From contig NZ_JAAVTK010000003.1 in the NCBI RefSeq assembly GCF_012275535.1, positions 186,001 through 250,000 of the forward strand: DNA of 64,000 bases. Direction: 5' to 3'. This document shows positions 29,592-37,180 of this stretch, one piece after another. Numbering within the stretch: position 1 is the stretch's first letter; each line of letters begins with the position of its first letter. The DNA is from Hymenobacter artigasi (GTDB lineage Bacteria > Bacteroidota > Bacteroidia > Cytophagales > Hymenobacteraceae). Below the pieces are notes generated by a model that saw nothing but the letters and a program-made list of their open reading frames with translations, had not been told where the DNA came from and did not search any database. A program made the position numbers and the translations under genes.

Positions 29592-29915
29592 ATGACCCGA
29601 GAAAAAGAAGTTATTTATCGAAGGCTGCTATATATAGGCTTGGTTGACATTCGCAACTTCAGCTACCGTGCTACTCAAGAACCCACCAACCCGTGGCTTC
29701 CACCGTTGAACCGGGATGAAATAATGGCCTATATCGCTGGGCTGTCCGATTTACTTCATGATTTGGCTATGCACTCGGCCAAAAACTTTGAAGGCTGGAA
29801 TGACTGGCACGATGAATATTTTGCACTTGGCTACGAGGGTTTCTGTGAAGCTTTCGCAGCAGAAAAATACCCTTCACTAATTCACGATGTGGCAAAACTT
29901 CTGAAATCAGCCTGA
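29592..29915 (+). CDS. Small hypothetical protein, AT-richer than its surroundings
   Basis: I do not recognise this 107-residue protein. It has no signal peptide and contains a hydrophobic-helix-poor, Trp/Tyr-rich composition (WNDWHDEYFALGYEGF). The start ATG at 29592 follows directly on the tsf terminator. Codon use includes many A/T-ending codons (TTA, ATA, AAA), unlike its neighbours, which hints at recent acquisition. It overlaps nothing and ends 5 bp before the convergent DUF3089 gene. Confidence 0.6.
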   Translation: MTREKEVIYRRLLYIGLVDIRNFSYRATQEPTNPWLPPLNRDEIMAYIAGLSDLLHDLAMHSAKNFEGWNDWHDEYFALGYEGFCEAFAAEKYPSLIHDVAKLLKSA

Positions 29916-29920
29916 TTCTA

Positions 29921-31036
29921 TTATGGATGGCGACTTTGCCACACCCGCAGCCGCGCCTGGGCGTTCTCGCGCAGGTTCATGTAGAAGAGGGAGTAGTCGG
30001 CGATGTGGAAGGAATGGCGGAGGATGAGTTCGCCGGGGAGCAGGAAGCGCGGGTAGCCGCCGGGCTTGGGCGGCGTGACCCAGAGCAGGCCGTCGTGGAT
30101 TTTGGCATCGGTTACGTGCGGGTCGATGCGCTTGAAGCGCTGGCTGACGCCCCCCCGGTTGAGGCTGGCAGGGGCCCGCGCGGTATCGGTGGTCCAGGTG
30201 AGGGGGTTGGTGACGGCAACGTGGCTGAAGGGCGGGAATTCGTTGCCGGTGGCCACGGAATTGTAGGCCACGAAGCAGCCGGTGGCCAGCGAATCGGCGC
30301 AGGGCAGAATGGTCTGGTACTCGTGGGGCTGCACCCTGAAGCCAATGAGGTAGGCGGCTACGAGCTGACGGCGCAGCTTGGGGTCGTTATCGAAGAACTC
30401 GTGGAGGAGGCGGGTGGCGTGGTCGGTGCCCTGGCTGTGGCCGGCGATGATGATGGGGCGGCCCTGGTTGTAATGGGTGAGGTAGTATTGGAAGGCAGTA
30501 CGCACATCGGCGTAGGCCAGGGCCAGGGCTTTGCGGCTACTGCCTTCGGCGGTAGAATCGAAGAAGGAATAAAGGGTGGCCTGCCGGTAGCGCGGCGCGT
30601 AGATGCGGGCGGCGGCGTTGAACACGGTGGCCTGCTTGCGGATGGTGCTGCGGTCGGTGTAGCGGTTGAGGCGGGCGTTAGCCACGCTGGCGTTCCAGGA
30701 GCCGCGCCAGAAATAGGTGGTGGGGTGCACGAAAAACACGTCGGCTTCGGCCGTGGCCTGCTGGTCGCGCAGGGTTGTTTTGCGGGGCACGGCATCGGCA
30801 GGGTCGCAGCGGGTGGGCAGGGCAGCCCAGTTGCTGTCCTCGGCATAGTTGGGGACGGAGCCGGGGTGGTAGTAGGCAAAGTCGTGCGGCGGCTTGAGCA
30901 GCCGGAGGCAGCTGGTGAGCGGCAATATTGATAATATGATTGCCCAGACGAGTAACCTCACCCCCCGGCCCCTGCCGGGCACGGCCCCTCTCCTGCGGAG
31001 AGGGGAAGCCTGATGATTGTTTTTGAAGAAACTCAT
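29921..31036 (-). CDS. DUF3089 lipoprotein (alpha/beta-hydrolase fold)
   Basis: The 371-residue protein has the DUF3089 hallmark VFFVHPTTYFW and a lipase-type nucleophile motif GHSQG, consistent with an alpha/beta hydrolase of unknown substrate. A hydrophobic helix ends in LTSC, a plausible lipobox (Cys43 from this start). Its ATG overlaps the stop of the upstream gene (ATGA at 31033-31036), implying translational coupling. Residues 10-26 are encoded by a GC-rich repeat (30958-31010), giving an unusually long basic n-region. A GTG at 30961 would instead give a normal 17-residue signal before Cys18, so the true start is uncertain. Confidence 0.85.
   Translation of the reverse strand: MSFFKNNHQASPLRRRGAVPGRGRGVRLLVWAIILSILPLTSCLRLLKPPHDFAYYHPGSVPNYAEDSNWAALPTRCDPADAVPRKTTLRDQQATAEADVFFVHPTTYFWRGSWNASVANARLNRYTDRSTIRKQATVFNAAARIYAPRYRQATLYSFFDSTAEGSSRKALALAYADVRTAFQYYLTHYNQGRPIIIAGHSQGTDHATRLLHEFFDNDPKLRRQLVAAYLIGFRVQPHEYQTILPCADSLATGCFVAYNSVATGNEFPPFSHVAVTNPLTWTTDTARAPASLNRGGVSQRFKRIDPHVTDAKIHDGLLWVTPPKPGGYPRFLLPGELILRHSFHIADYSLFYMNLRENAQARLRVWQSRHP
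30958..31010. repeat. GC-rich repeat inside the 5' end of the DUF3089 gene
   Basis: The stretch contains the palindrome CCCCTCTCCTGCGGAGAGGG (30985-31004) and an adjoining CCGGCCCCTGCCGGGC hairpin, a sequence type common as an intergenic repeat in many bacteria. Here it overlaps the start region of the DUF3089 gene and is in frame, encoding SPLRRRGAVPGRGRG. Confidence 0.75.
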
Positions 31037-32049
31037 GCTTCGCTTGAAACTGGCGGCCAGTGCTTCAGCTCTCGTGGGGTACCGTCCTGGTTGTAGAGCA
31101 GCGTCAGCGGTTCGGCGGGTTTGGCTACCACGTCGGCGAGGGTGATGTCCCAGCGCTGCCACATTTCGGCCAGGGTTTGGGTGTAGGCGCTGTTTTCCCA
31201 GGGATTGAAGATGGCCCCGGTCACGTCATCGATGAGGGCATCGAAGACGATTTGGGTATCGCCGGGGCGCGGGTGGCGGGGGTAGATATCGGGCACGACG
31301 TGCAGCAGGTGGGCGGCATAGTACACGCGGGCCTTGAACTCGGCAATCTGCACGGGGTGCAGGGGGCGCTGGGCATCGGCGTAGACTTTGCGCATGGCCT
31401 GGCCTACGAGGCCGATATCGACCAGACAGGCCACCAGCACGGTTTTATCGAGCTTAATGCTAAAAACGAGGGTATTCAGGTCGTCGTCGTACTCGAAGGG
31501 CGTAACGTCTTCGGCCGTGTCGGCTTCGAGCACGAACACGGAGCCGGGCACGAAATCGGCGTATTCGGTGGGCACGCGCAGGCCCTGCAACAGTTGGAAG
31601 AAGGCCTGGAAGCGGCGCACCAGCGCAGCGTTTTCGGCCAGCGGGTACTTGGGCTTTATCAGGGGCTCGAACTCGTTCAGCAGCTCGGTGATAAAGATGC
31701 CGTAGAACATTTTACCCATCCAGAGGAAGAGCGTGTCGTCGCCGAGGGCACGCAGGGCGGCGGGGCCGTGCGCGGCGGCGGCTTCTACCCTGCTCTCCAG
31801 CTCTTCGATGCGCTGGCGGGCGGCGGGGGCGGCGGGCAGGCGCAAATCCTTGATGAGAACGGTGCGCTGGTCGAGGAGCTGAATGGGGCGCTCGGCCAGA
31901 TTATACCGGGTTTGCAGCCAGTCGGCGAAAACGGGCACGGTGTCGTCGGGGCCCACGGGCTGGCCGCTGAGAAAGCAGGTTTCGGGGCCGAAGCGCATGC
32001 CGTCGAAGGGGTCGTAGGGCAGCAGGTCGGCGGGAGTGAGGGGGGCCAT
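31033..32049 (-). CDS. Conserved-looking protein of unknown function, coupled to the DUF3089 gene
   Basis: The 338-residue protein is soluble, with no signal peptide. I do not recognise a family. The N-terminus reads FLSGQPVGPDDTVPVFADW, which loosely resembles short zinc-knuckle or HNH-adjacent openings but lacks a second Cys pair. The middle has LWMGKMFYGIFITELL and TPFEYDDDLNTLVFSI. It ends in a 4-nt overlap with the DUF3089 start, so both are on one transcript and probably act together. Function cannot be inferred. Confidence 0.65.
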   Translation of the reverse strand: MAPLTPADLLPYDPFDGMRFGPETCFLSGQPVGPDDTVPVFADWLQTRYNLAERPIQLLDQRTVLIKDLRLPAAPAARQRIEELESRVEAAAAHGPAALRALGDDTLFLWMGKMFYGIFITELLNEFEPLIKPKYPLAENAALVRRFQAFFQLLQGLRVPTEYADFVPGSVFVLEADTAEDVTPFEYDDDLNTLVFSIKLDKTVLVACLVDIGLVGQAMRKVYADAQRPLHPVQIAEFKARVYYAAHLLHVVPDIYPRHPRPGDTQIVFDALIDDVTGAIFNPWENSAYTQTLAEMWQRWDITLADVVAKPAEPLTLLYNQDGTPRELKHWPPVSSEA

Positions 32050-32060
32050 AGAAAAAGCAG

Positions 32061-32148
32061 TAGCGCGAACTTGGTGGTTCGCGTCGCCACGCGGCCAGCC
32101 GGAATTTTCCGGGCGGCTGTGGAGACGCGAACTACAAAGTTCGCGCTA
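32061..32148. repeat. Foldback with TAGCGCGAACTT-type arms
   Basis: The arms 32061-32089 and 32120-32148 are reverse complements at 26 of 29 positions, and the inner bases (CAGCCGG/CCGGGCGGCTG) extend the pairing. It fills the gap between two minus-strand genes of unknown function. Confidence 0.88.
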
Positions 32149-32174
32149 CAATGGTTACGGCGACGCGGAGCCGG

Positions 32175-32576
32175 CTACTTCGAAAGCGTATTGCCGGCTT
32201 TGATGAGCTGCTTGCTCAGGTTAGTGAGCGGCGCGGCGTAGTCGCCGCCGGCCTCTTCGGCTACTTTGGCGGTTTCGGCCCCCAGGCTGGCGAGGATTTC
32301 GGCGATGTCGTGGGCGGGCGTTTTGGCATCGGCCAGCATGTCGCTGAGCTGGCCGAGCTCCTGCTTTATTTTGGCCAGGCCGGTGCGTTCTGAGGCGGCC
32401 AGCACAGCAGCCCAGCGCTCAATCTCAACGATGCCCTGCGGGCCGGAGTTTGTGGGCGTGCTGGCCGTGAGGAAGGTGAGGGTATCGTCGAGCAGGGCGG
32501 TGTTTTGCTGGTCGCTAACGGCCATGGGCACGGCGGGCGTGGCGGGCGTTTGCGGAGTGGCGGCGGTGGAATCCAT
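32175..32576 (-). CDS. Small helical hypothetical protein
   Basis: The 133-residue protein has an Ala/Thr/Pro-rich N-terminal 20 residues and then a helical region with heptad-like spacing (LDDTLTFLTAS, IKQELGQLSDMLADA, AEILASLGAET, LSKQLIKAGNTLSK). No signal peptide or membrane segment is seen. I do not recognise a family. Codon use is normal for the window. It could belong with the two downstream minus-strand genes, though a foldback lies between. Confidence 0.6.
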   Translation of the reverse strand: MDSTAATPQTPATPAVPMAVSDQQNTALLDDTLTFLTASTPTNSGPQGIVEIERWAAVLAASERTGLAKIKQELGQLSDMLADAKTPAHDIAEILASLGAETAKVAEEAGGDYAAPLTNLSKQLIKAGNTLSK

Positions 32577-32688
32577 GGGAATGCGAGATTGAAAAGATGC
32601 GTGAGGGCTATACTGCTACCGGCCGATAAAAGTTAGCTGAGCGGTTTGCGGCGGCCGGCCCGGGCGCAGACCAACTCAGCGGATGGGT

Positions 32689-32696
32689 TACCTTTT
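32689..32696 (+). promoter_or_regulatory. Promoter-like -7 element for the repeat-rich lipoprotein
   Basis: TACCTTTT is one base from the TAnnTTTG core and lies 48 nt before the ATG at 32745. Confidence 0.35.
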
Positions 32697-32744
32697 TGAT
32701 TAGTATTGATTAACGGTCAAATCTCACTTTCAAATCCACAGACC

Positions 32745-33140
32745 ATGAAAATTTCCGTTAAAGCACTGTTCGTAGCCGCCGCCGTTGCCTTCACCGCCAC
32801 CGCCTGCGAGCAAACCAAAACCACCGAAACCACCGTGGCTACCGACGGCACCACCGCTACGGTCGTGACCGACAGCACTGCCACCACGGCTACCGAAGCT
32901 GGTGCCGCCGCCGGCGCTGCCGTCGACAACGCCTCGGCCAACATGAAAGAGGGCATGCAGAACGCCGGTGACAAAATGGATGCCGCTGGTGATAAGATGG
33001 GCGCTAAAATGGACGCCGCCGGTGCCAAAATGGACGCCAAGATGGACGCCGCCGGCGACAAAATGAACGCCATGGGCGATGCCGCCTCCAAATCGGCCCA
33101 GCAGACCAAAGACAACATGCAGGCTGCCGCCAAGAAGTAA
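32745..33140 (+). CDS. Small lipoprotein with amphipathic KMDAAG-type repeats
   Basis: The 131-residue protein has a lipoprotein-like signal (residues 1-20, Cys21 in TATAC). A Thr/Ala-rich stretch (about 22-55) leads to a helix made of repeats close to 7 and 11 residues: AGDKMDA, AGDKMGAKMDA, AGAKMDAKMDA, AGDKMNA. The pattern resembles LEA or apolipoprotein-like amphipathic helices and Lpp-like coiled coils. Function is unknown; envelope spacing or stress protection are possibilities only. It is monocistronic and shares a bidirectional terminator with the convergent gene. Confidence 0.78.
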   Translation: MKISVKALFVAAAVAFTATACEQTKTTETTVATDGTTATVVTDSTATTATEAGAAAGAAVDNASANMKEGMQNAGDKMDAAGDKMGAKMDAAGAKMDAKMDAAGDKMNAMGDAASKSAQQTKDNMQAAAKK

Positions 33141-33163
33141 TTCCAGCCGGCCCTTAATGTATG

Positions 33164-33201
33164 AAAGAAGCCCCGCGCAGGAAATTGCACGGGGCTTCTT
33201 T
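33164..33201. terminator. Bidirectional terminator
   Basis: A hairpin GAAGCCCCG(C)/(G)CGGGGCTTC with A and T runs lies between convergent genes ending at 33140 and 33213. Confidence 0.82.
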
Positions 33202-33212
33202 ATGCGAAATGC

Positions 33213-34772
33213 TCAGGCATTGGCAATTTCCAGGAGCACCTCATAGTAGGGGCGGCCCAGGCTGCGGGCGCGCAGCCAGGAGTAGAAGCTGATGACCTGC
33301 AAATCTTCGCGCTCCTGAGAAATGAACGGGGGCAGGTGCGTTACCCGGTTGCCGAAGTCGTGGCTGTGCGCGGTGGCGGGGTTTTCGATGAGCTCGCGCA
33401 CCAGGCCCAGGTAGATGAGCACGGGGTGGTAGGGGCCACCGACAGGCACGGCCTCGGTGGCGGCGGCGGCATCGGCGGGCACGGCGGGAAACAGGTCGCG
33501 GATGGTGCGCTCGATGGCACGCAGGCGGGTGAGGGCCTGCTCGCCATTGTCGAGCTCGATTTGGATGAGCATTTCGCCGATGTTGCGGTTCAGCAGCCAC
33601 TCCAGGCCGAGGTGCTGCTCCAGCCAGTGGTCGGTGCGGGCCAGGCTGAGCAGGACCTGGTTGGCTTTGGCAAATTTGCCCTCGGCGAAGTAGTGAAACG
33701 TGAGCTGGAGGCGGGCGGTGAGGTCGTCGGCGGCGGTGAGGGCTTTGGGGCCGCGCAAAACGGCTTCGAGCAGGCCAATGCTTTCGGCGTTGCGGCGCAG
33801 AAACGCGTAGTTGCCGGCCAGCAGAAAGGTGAAGCGCGGCGCAAACTCGCTGAACGGCTGGCCCGGTCCGGCGCTCATCAGGGCAGTGCCTTTTTCCAGA
33901 TAAACCACCGACTCGGCAAAGCGGCGCGAGCGGTACAGGGCGTGGGCCAGCATATACAGCAGCTTGAGCTGGTGCCCGCGCTGGGCCGGCGCAAACCCGT
34001 GGCGGCGCTCCATAAGATTATAGCAGCGCTCGATAAAAACGGCAAACGATGTGAAATCGCGCCGCACCAGCATGGCGCTGCGCGTGATGGACATGAGCCG
34101 GCTGAGCAGCGCGGGCGAGCGGGCGAAGGCTTCCTGCAAGTCGTATTCGGCCAGAATATTTTGCAGAATGGCATCCACGGATACCGTGGCCCGGCCGCGC
34201 ACCCGCGACTCGCGCAGGCGCTGGCGCAGCAGGCTGTCGGCAATGTTGGCCCGCTCCTCCTCGTCGGCGGCCTTTTTGTTGAGGCGGTAGCGGGGCAGAA
34301 TTTCGTCGAGCGGCTCGGCGTAGGGCGAGCTGGCGTGCTGAATCTGGAGGTTGTACACGGCGTTGAGCTGCTCGTGCTGCTCGGTTTCGCGGCCCAGTTT
34401 TTCGGCCTTGCGCAGGGTATTCCAGGCCAGGCGCGGAATGCCGGCCTCGAACAGGTACTGGGCCAGGGTGAGGTGGCCGCGCACGGTGGCGGCAGCGGTG
34501 GTATCGAGCTGGCGCTGGCGCAGCAGCAGGTAGTCGGTGAGGTGGCGCATGAGGCGCTTGCGCAGCGCGTAGTAGGCCGTGGGATTGGGCTCGTCGGGGT
34601 AAAGCTGGGCGATGAGCTGCTCGGTTTTCAACTCCTTGGCCCGCACCAGCAGCTCGTAGAGGCGCGAATCAAGCCGGCCGATGGTTTTGCGGCGCTGCCG
34701 CTGAATGAAGCGGCCGAAATCGCGCCGGTCGTCGGGGCTGAGGGTGAGAAGCGTGGTGCGCAGGTCGTCCAT
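33213..34772 (-). CDS. Large helical-repeat protein of unknown function
   Basis: The 519-residue protein has no signal peptide. The N-terminal 100 residues are basic and helical (DFGRFIQRQRRKT, ALRKRLMRHLTDYLLLRQRQ). The remainder is helix pairs in a TPR-like pattern (LAQYLFEAGIPRLAWNTLRKAEKLG, LAGNYAFLRRNAESIGLLEAVL, FHYFAEGKFAKANQVLLSL). It is probably a cytoplasmic scaffold. I do not recognise a named family. It is divergent from the paralogous pair at 34970 and 35759. Confidence 0.68.
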   Translation of the reverse strand: MDDLRTTLLTLSPDDRRDFGRFIQRQRRKTIGRLDSRLYELLVRAKELKTEQLIAQLYPDEPNPTAYYALRKRLMRHLTDYLLLRQRQLDTTAAATVRGHLTLAQYLFEAGIPRLAWNTLRKAEKLGRETEQHEQLNAVYNLQIQHASSPYAEPLDEILPRYRLNKKAADEEERANIADSLLRQRLRESRVRGRATVSVDAILQNILAEYDLQEAFARSPALLSRLMSITRSAMLVRRDFTSFAVFIERCYNLMERRHGFAPAQRGHQLKLLYMLAHALYRSRRFAESVVYLEKGTALMSAGPGQPFSEFAPRFTFLLAGNYAFLRRNAESIGLLEAVLRGPKALTAADDLTARLQLTFHYFAEGKFAKANQVLLSLARTDHWLEQHLGLEWLLNRNIGEMLIQIELDNGEQALTRLRAIERTIRDLFPAVPADAAAATEAVPVGGPYHPVLIYLGLVRELIENPATAHSHDFGNRVTHLPPFISQEREDLQVISFYSWLRARSLGRPYYEVLLEIANA

Positions 34773-34969
34773 GGATGCGACAGATAGGGAGTTTTGATTA
34801 TTTGGAGGGCGAGATAATATCCTTTTATTACAATATTATAGCTTATAAACCAATATCTTAACCCCAGAAACACCCGTTGCTTAAGGTCTAACAATGTGCA
34901 AAATAGGGTTGAAATACGGGTAGTCAATACGCCACCTTTGGGCATACTTCACCCTTAGCCCCCTGCACC

Positions 34970-35755
34970 ATGTTTACACGCCTACTCCTATTGTGTTCCC
35001 TGCTGGTGCTGCTGCTGGTTGGCACGGCCCGCGCCCAGGACCTGCTCACCAAGCGCAACGGCGACGAAGTTGCGGTGAAGGTGGTCGAAATCACGCCTTC
35101 CGAAGTAAAATACCGCCGCGCCGACAACCCCGATGGCCCGCTCATCAGCATCTGGCGCTCCGATGTATTCCTAATTCGCTACGCCAACGGCACCAAGGAA
35201 GTGCTCAACGCGCCCCCGGCAACGGCTAGCGGCGGCGTGCCCATATCGACGGCAGCGGCGCACACGGCTTTCCCCACCGATGTGCCCACCGTTAACAACC
35301 AGTCGCCCGACGATGCCATTCTCGACGAGCCCATCCGGCTCGATGGGCCGCGCATTGGCTTCACCATTCTCTCGGCCAATGTGCTGGACAAGGCCCGCGA
35401 AAGCATTCCCGACCTCAACCCCTTCCTGACGCAGTTTGGCTGGCAGTTCGAGAGCCGCCTGTTTCGGCTGCCCAACGGGGTGAGCGGGCTGGTGGAATTC
35501 GTGCCGCTGGTGGGCGGGCTGGAGCAGGGCAAGTTTCTGCCCAGCGTGAGCGGCCTGCTGGGCATGCGCGGGGCTAAGGGCTTCGAGTTCGGCGTGGGCC
35601 CCAACATCACGCCCCTGGGGGCCAACCTGGTGCTGGCCATGGGCACCTCGTTTCGCTCCAACGGCGTGAACTTTCCCGTGAACCTGGCCGTGGTGCCGGG
35701 CAATGGCGGCACCCGCGTCAGCCTGATGCTTGGCTTCAACGCCCGCCACCGCTAG
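34970..35755 (+). CDS. Secreted protein with N-terminal domain duplicated in the next gene
   Basis: The 261-residue protein has a signal peptide (residues 1-23, ending ARAQ). Residues 24-85 form a small domain, KRNGDEVAVKVVEITP ... SDVFLIRYANGTKEVL, also found in the following gene. The C-terminal half looks beta-rich with strands such as FRLPNGVSGLVEFVPLVGG and GVNFPVNLAVVPG, perhaps an outer-membrane or periplasmic beta fold. I do not recognise a named family with certainty. It lies 3 nt upstream of its paralogue, so the two are an operon. Confidence 0.68.
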   Translation: MFTRLLLLCSLLVLLLVGTARAQDLLTKRNGDEVAVKVVEITPSEVKYRRADNPDGPLISIWRSDVFLIRYANGTKEVLNAPPATASGGVPISTAAAHTAFPTDVPTVNNQSPDDAILDEPIRLDGPRIGFTILSANVLDKARESIPDLNPFLTQFGWQFESRLFRLPNGVSGLVEFVPLVGGLEQGKFLPSVSGLLGMRGAKGFEFGVGPNITPLGANLVLAMGTSFRSNGVNFPVNLAVVPGNGGTRVSLMLGFNARHR

Positions 35756-35758
35756 GCC

Positions 35759-36397
35759 ATGCGCACCATTGCCAAACCTACGGCCCTGTGGCATTTGCTG
35801 CTCCTGCTGCTCCTGGCCGGGATGGGCCAGGCCCGCGCGCAGGCAGCCGGCACCACGGATGTTATCCTCCGCACCGATGGCAGCGAAGTACCGGGCCGGG
35901 TGCTCACCATCTCGCCCCTGGCCCTTACTTACCTGCCGCCCGCTGGCACCGACACCTTGCGCCTGGCTACGGCCGACGTGTTTCTGGTGCGCTATGCCAA
36001 CGGCACCCGTGAGGTGCTGCACCCGGCCCCCGCAACCGATGAGTCGCTGGCATCCGACCTGCTACCGGGCCTGAGCGATGCCCAGCGCCGCACCAAGGGC
36101 CGCCAGGATGCGGCCCGCAGCTACACCAGCGGCGGCCCGTTTTGGGGTTCGCTGGCTGCTACGCTCTACGGGGGGCCGTTTCTGGGCGTGATGGCCCCGG
36201 CTATCATGGCGCCCCACGCCATAACGGCGGCCAACCTGAAGGCTCCCTATCCCGGGTTGCTGGCCGACCCTGCCTACGGCCACGCCTACCGCGAAGAAGC
36301 CCAGCACCGCAAGCGCGGCCGGGCCTGGGGCGGCTACAGCGTGGGCGCGGGCCTGTGGATAGCGCTTCTGGGCAGCCTCGTAGCGGGCAACTTATAG
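35759..36397 (+). CDS. Secreted or membrane paralogue sharing the RYANGT domain
   Basis: The 212-residue protein begins with a signal-like helix (residues 5-25). The domain at about 28-85 (RTDGSEVPGRVLTISP ... ADVFLVRYANGTREVL) matches the upstream gene at most key positions. The C-terminal part differs: SGGPFWGSLAATLYGGPF and VGAGLWIALLGSLVAG look like two membrane or hydrophobic segments. The pair suggests duplication followed by a change of C-terminal module. Function is unknown. Confidence 0.65.
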   Translation: MRTIAKPTALWHLLLLLLLAGMGQARAQAAGTTDVILRTDGSEVPGRVLTISPLALTYLPPAGTDTLRLATADVFLVRYANGTREVLHPAPATDESLASDLLPGLSDAQRRTKGRQDAARSYTSGGPFWGSLAATLYGGPFLGVMAPAIMAPHAITAANLKAPYPGLLADPAYGHAYREEAQHRKRGRAWGGYSVGAGLWIALLGSLVAGNL

Positions 36398-36565
36398 CAG
36401 TTGCCGCAATGTGGCCAGCCCGGGCTACGGATGCGCAGCAATGGGGGTGTAAGATTCCGGCATTCGTCCCCCGTCCTCAACGCGCCCCAAACGCCCTGCG
36501 TACAAAGCCCACAACTGCTTCCTCTCCCACCCTCATTTCTTTCTAACTAAACTTCCCTTTCAATC

Positions 36566-37000
36566 ATGGACGTTAACAACAATAACATCGGCGACAATAC
36601 TGAACTGCAAGGCCGCGGCAACTGGAACCAACTGAAAGGTGCCGCCAAGCAGAAATGGGGCAACCTGACCGACGACGACCTGACTTACAGCGAAGGCAAG
36701 CAGGACGAATGGTTTGGCCGCCTGCAGGAGAAAACCGGCGAAACCATTGATGATATCAAAAACTGGTTCAGCAACACGACCAATGACGCCAGCGCTGCCG
36801 CCACCGGCAACAGCACCGAGCTGAAAGCCCGCGGCGACTGGAACCAGATTAAAGGCCAGGCCAAGCAGAAGTGGGGCAACCTCACCGATAACGACCTCGA
36901 CTACGAAGACGGCAAGCAGGACGAGTGGTACGGCCGCCTGCAGGAGAAAACGGGCCACACCATCGACGACATCAAAGGCTGGTTCCAGCGCACGTTCTAA
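36566..37000 (+). CDS. Tandem CsbD-family protein
   Basis: The 144-residue protein contains two CsbD domains in tandem (about residues 16-68 and 89-141). Each has WNQ(L/I)KG, KQKWGNLTD, GKQDEW and TIDDIK. By eye the two copies agree at about 42 of 52 positions, so the duplication looks recent. CsbD proteins are small, abundant stress proteins in other bacteria (sigma-B regulated in Bacillus); their role is unknown. There is no signal peptide. A strong terminator follows. The presence of a partner-switching module at 9.5-11.8 kb offers a possible but unproven regulator. Confidence 0.93.
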   Translation: MDVNNNNIGDNTELQGRGNWNQLKGAAKQKWGNLTDDDLTYSEGKQDEWFGRLQEKTGETIDDIKNWFSNTTNDASAAATGNSTELKARGDWNQIKGQAKQKWGNLTDNDLDYEDGKQDEWYGRLQEKTGHTIDDIKGWFQRTF

Positions 37001-37060
37001 ATTGACTTTTCCCCGATGAAATAACGCGCCTTCCCAATTCCACCGCGTTACTTCGTTAAT

Positions 37061-37098
37061 AAAAAAGCCCTTTCTGTTAGCAGAAAGGGCTTTTTTTG
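37061..37098 (+). terminator. Terminator after the CsbD gene
   Basis: A hairpin AAAAAGCCCTTTCTG/CAGAAAGGGCTTTTT lies 60 nt after the CsbD stop. Confidence 0.87.
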
Positions 37099-37180
37099 TA
37101 TCTATCCGGATGGTACTGCCTCAACCTTTGCGCAGGGTTGCTGCGTAAGGGAATGCAGTATTTTGTCTTCTGCCGTTGTT

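Noticed and set aside
33336..34787. A 483-residue plus-strand ORF opposite the helical-repeat gene
   Set aside because: Composition is that of an antisense shadow; the minus-strand frame has sensible helices and codon use.
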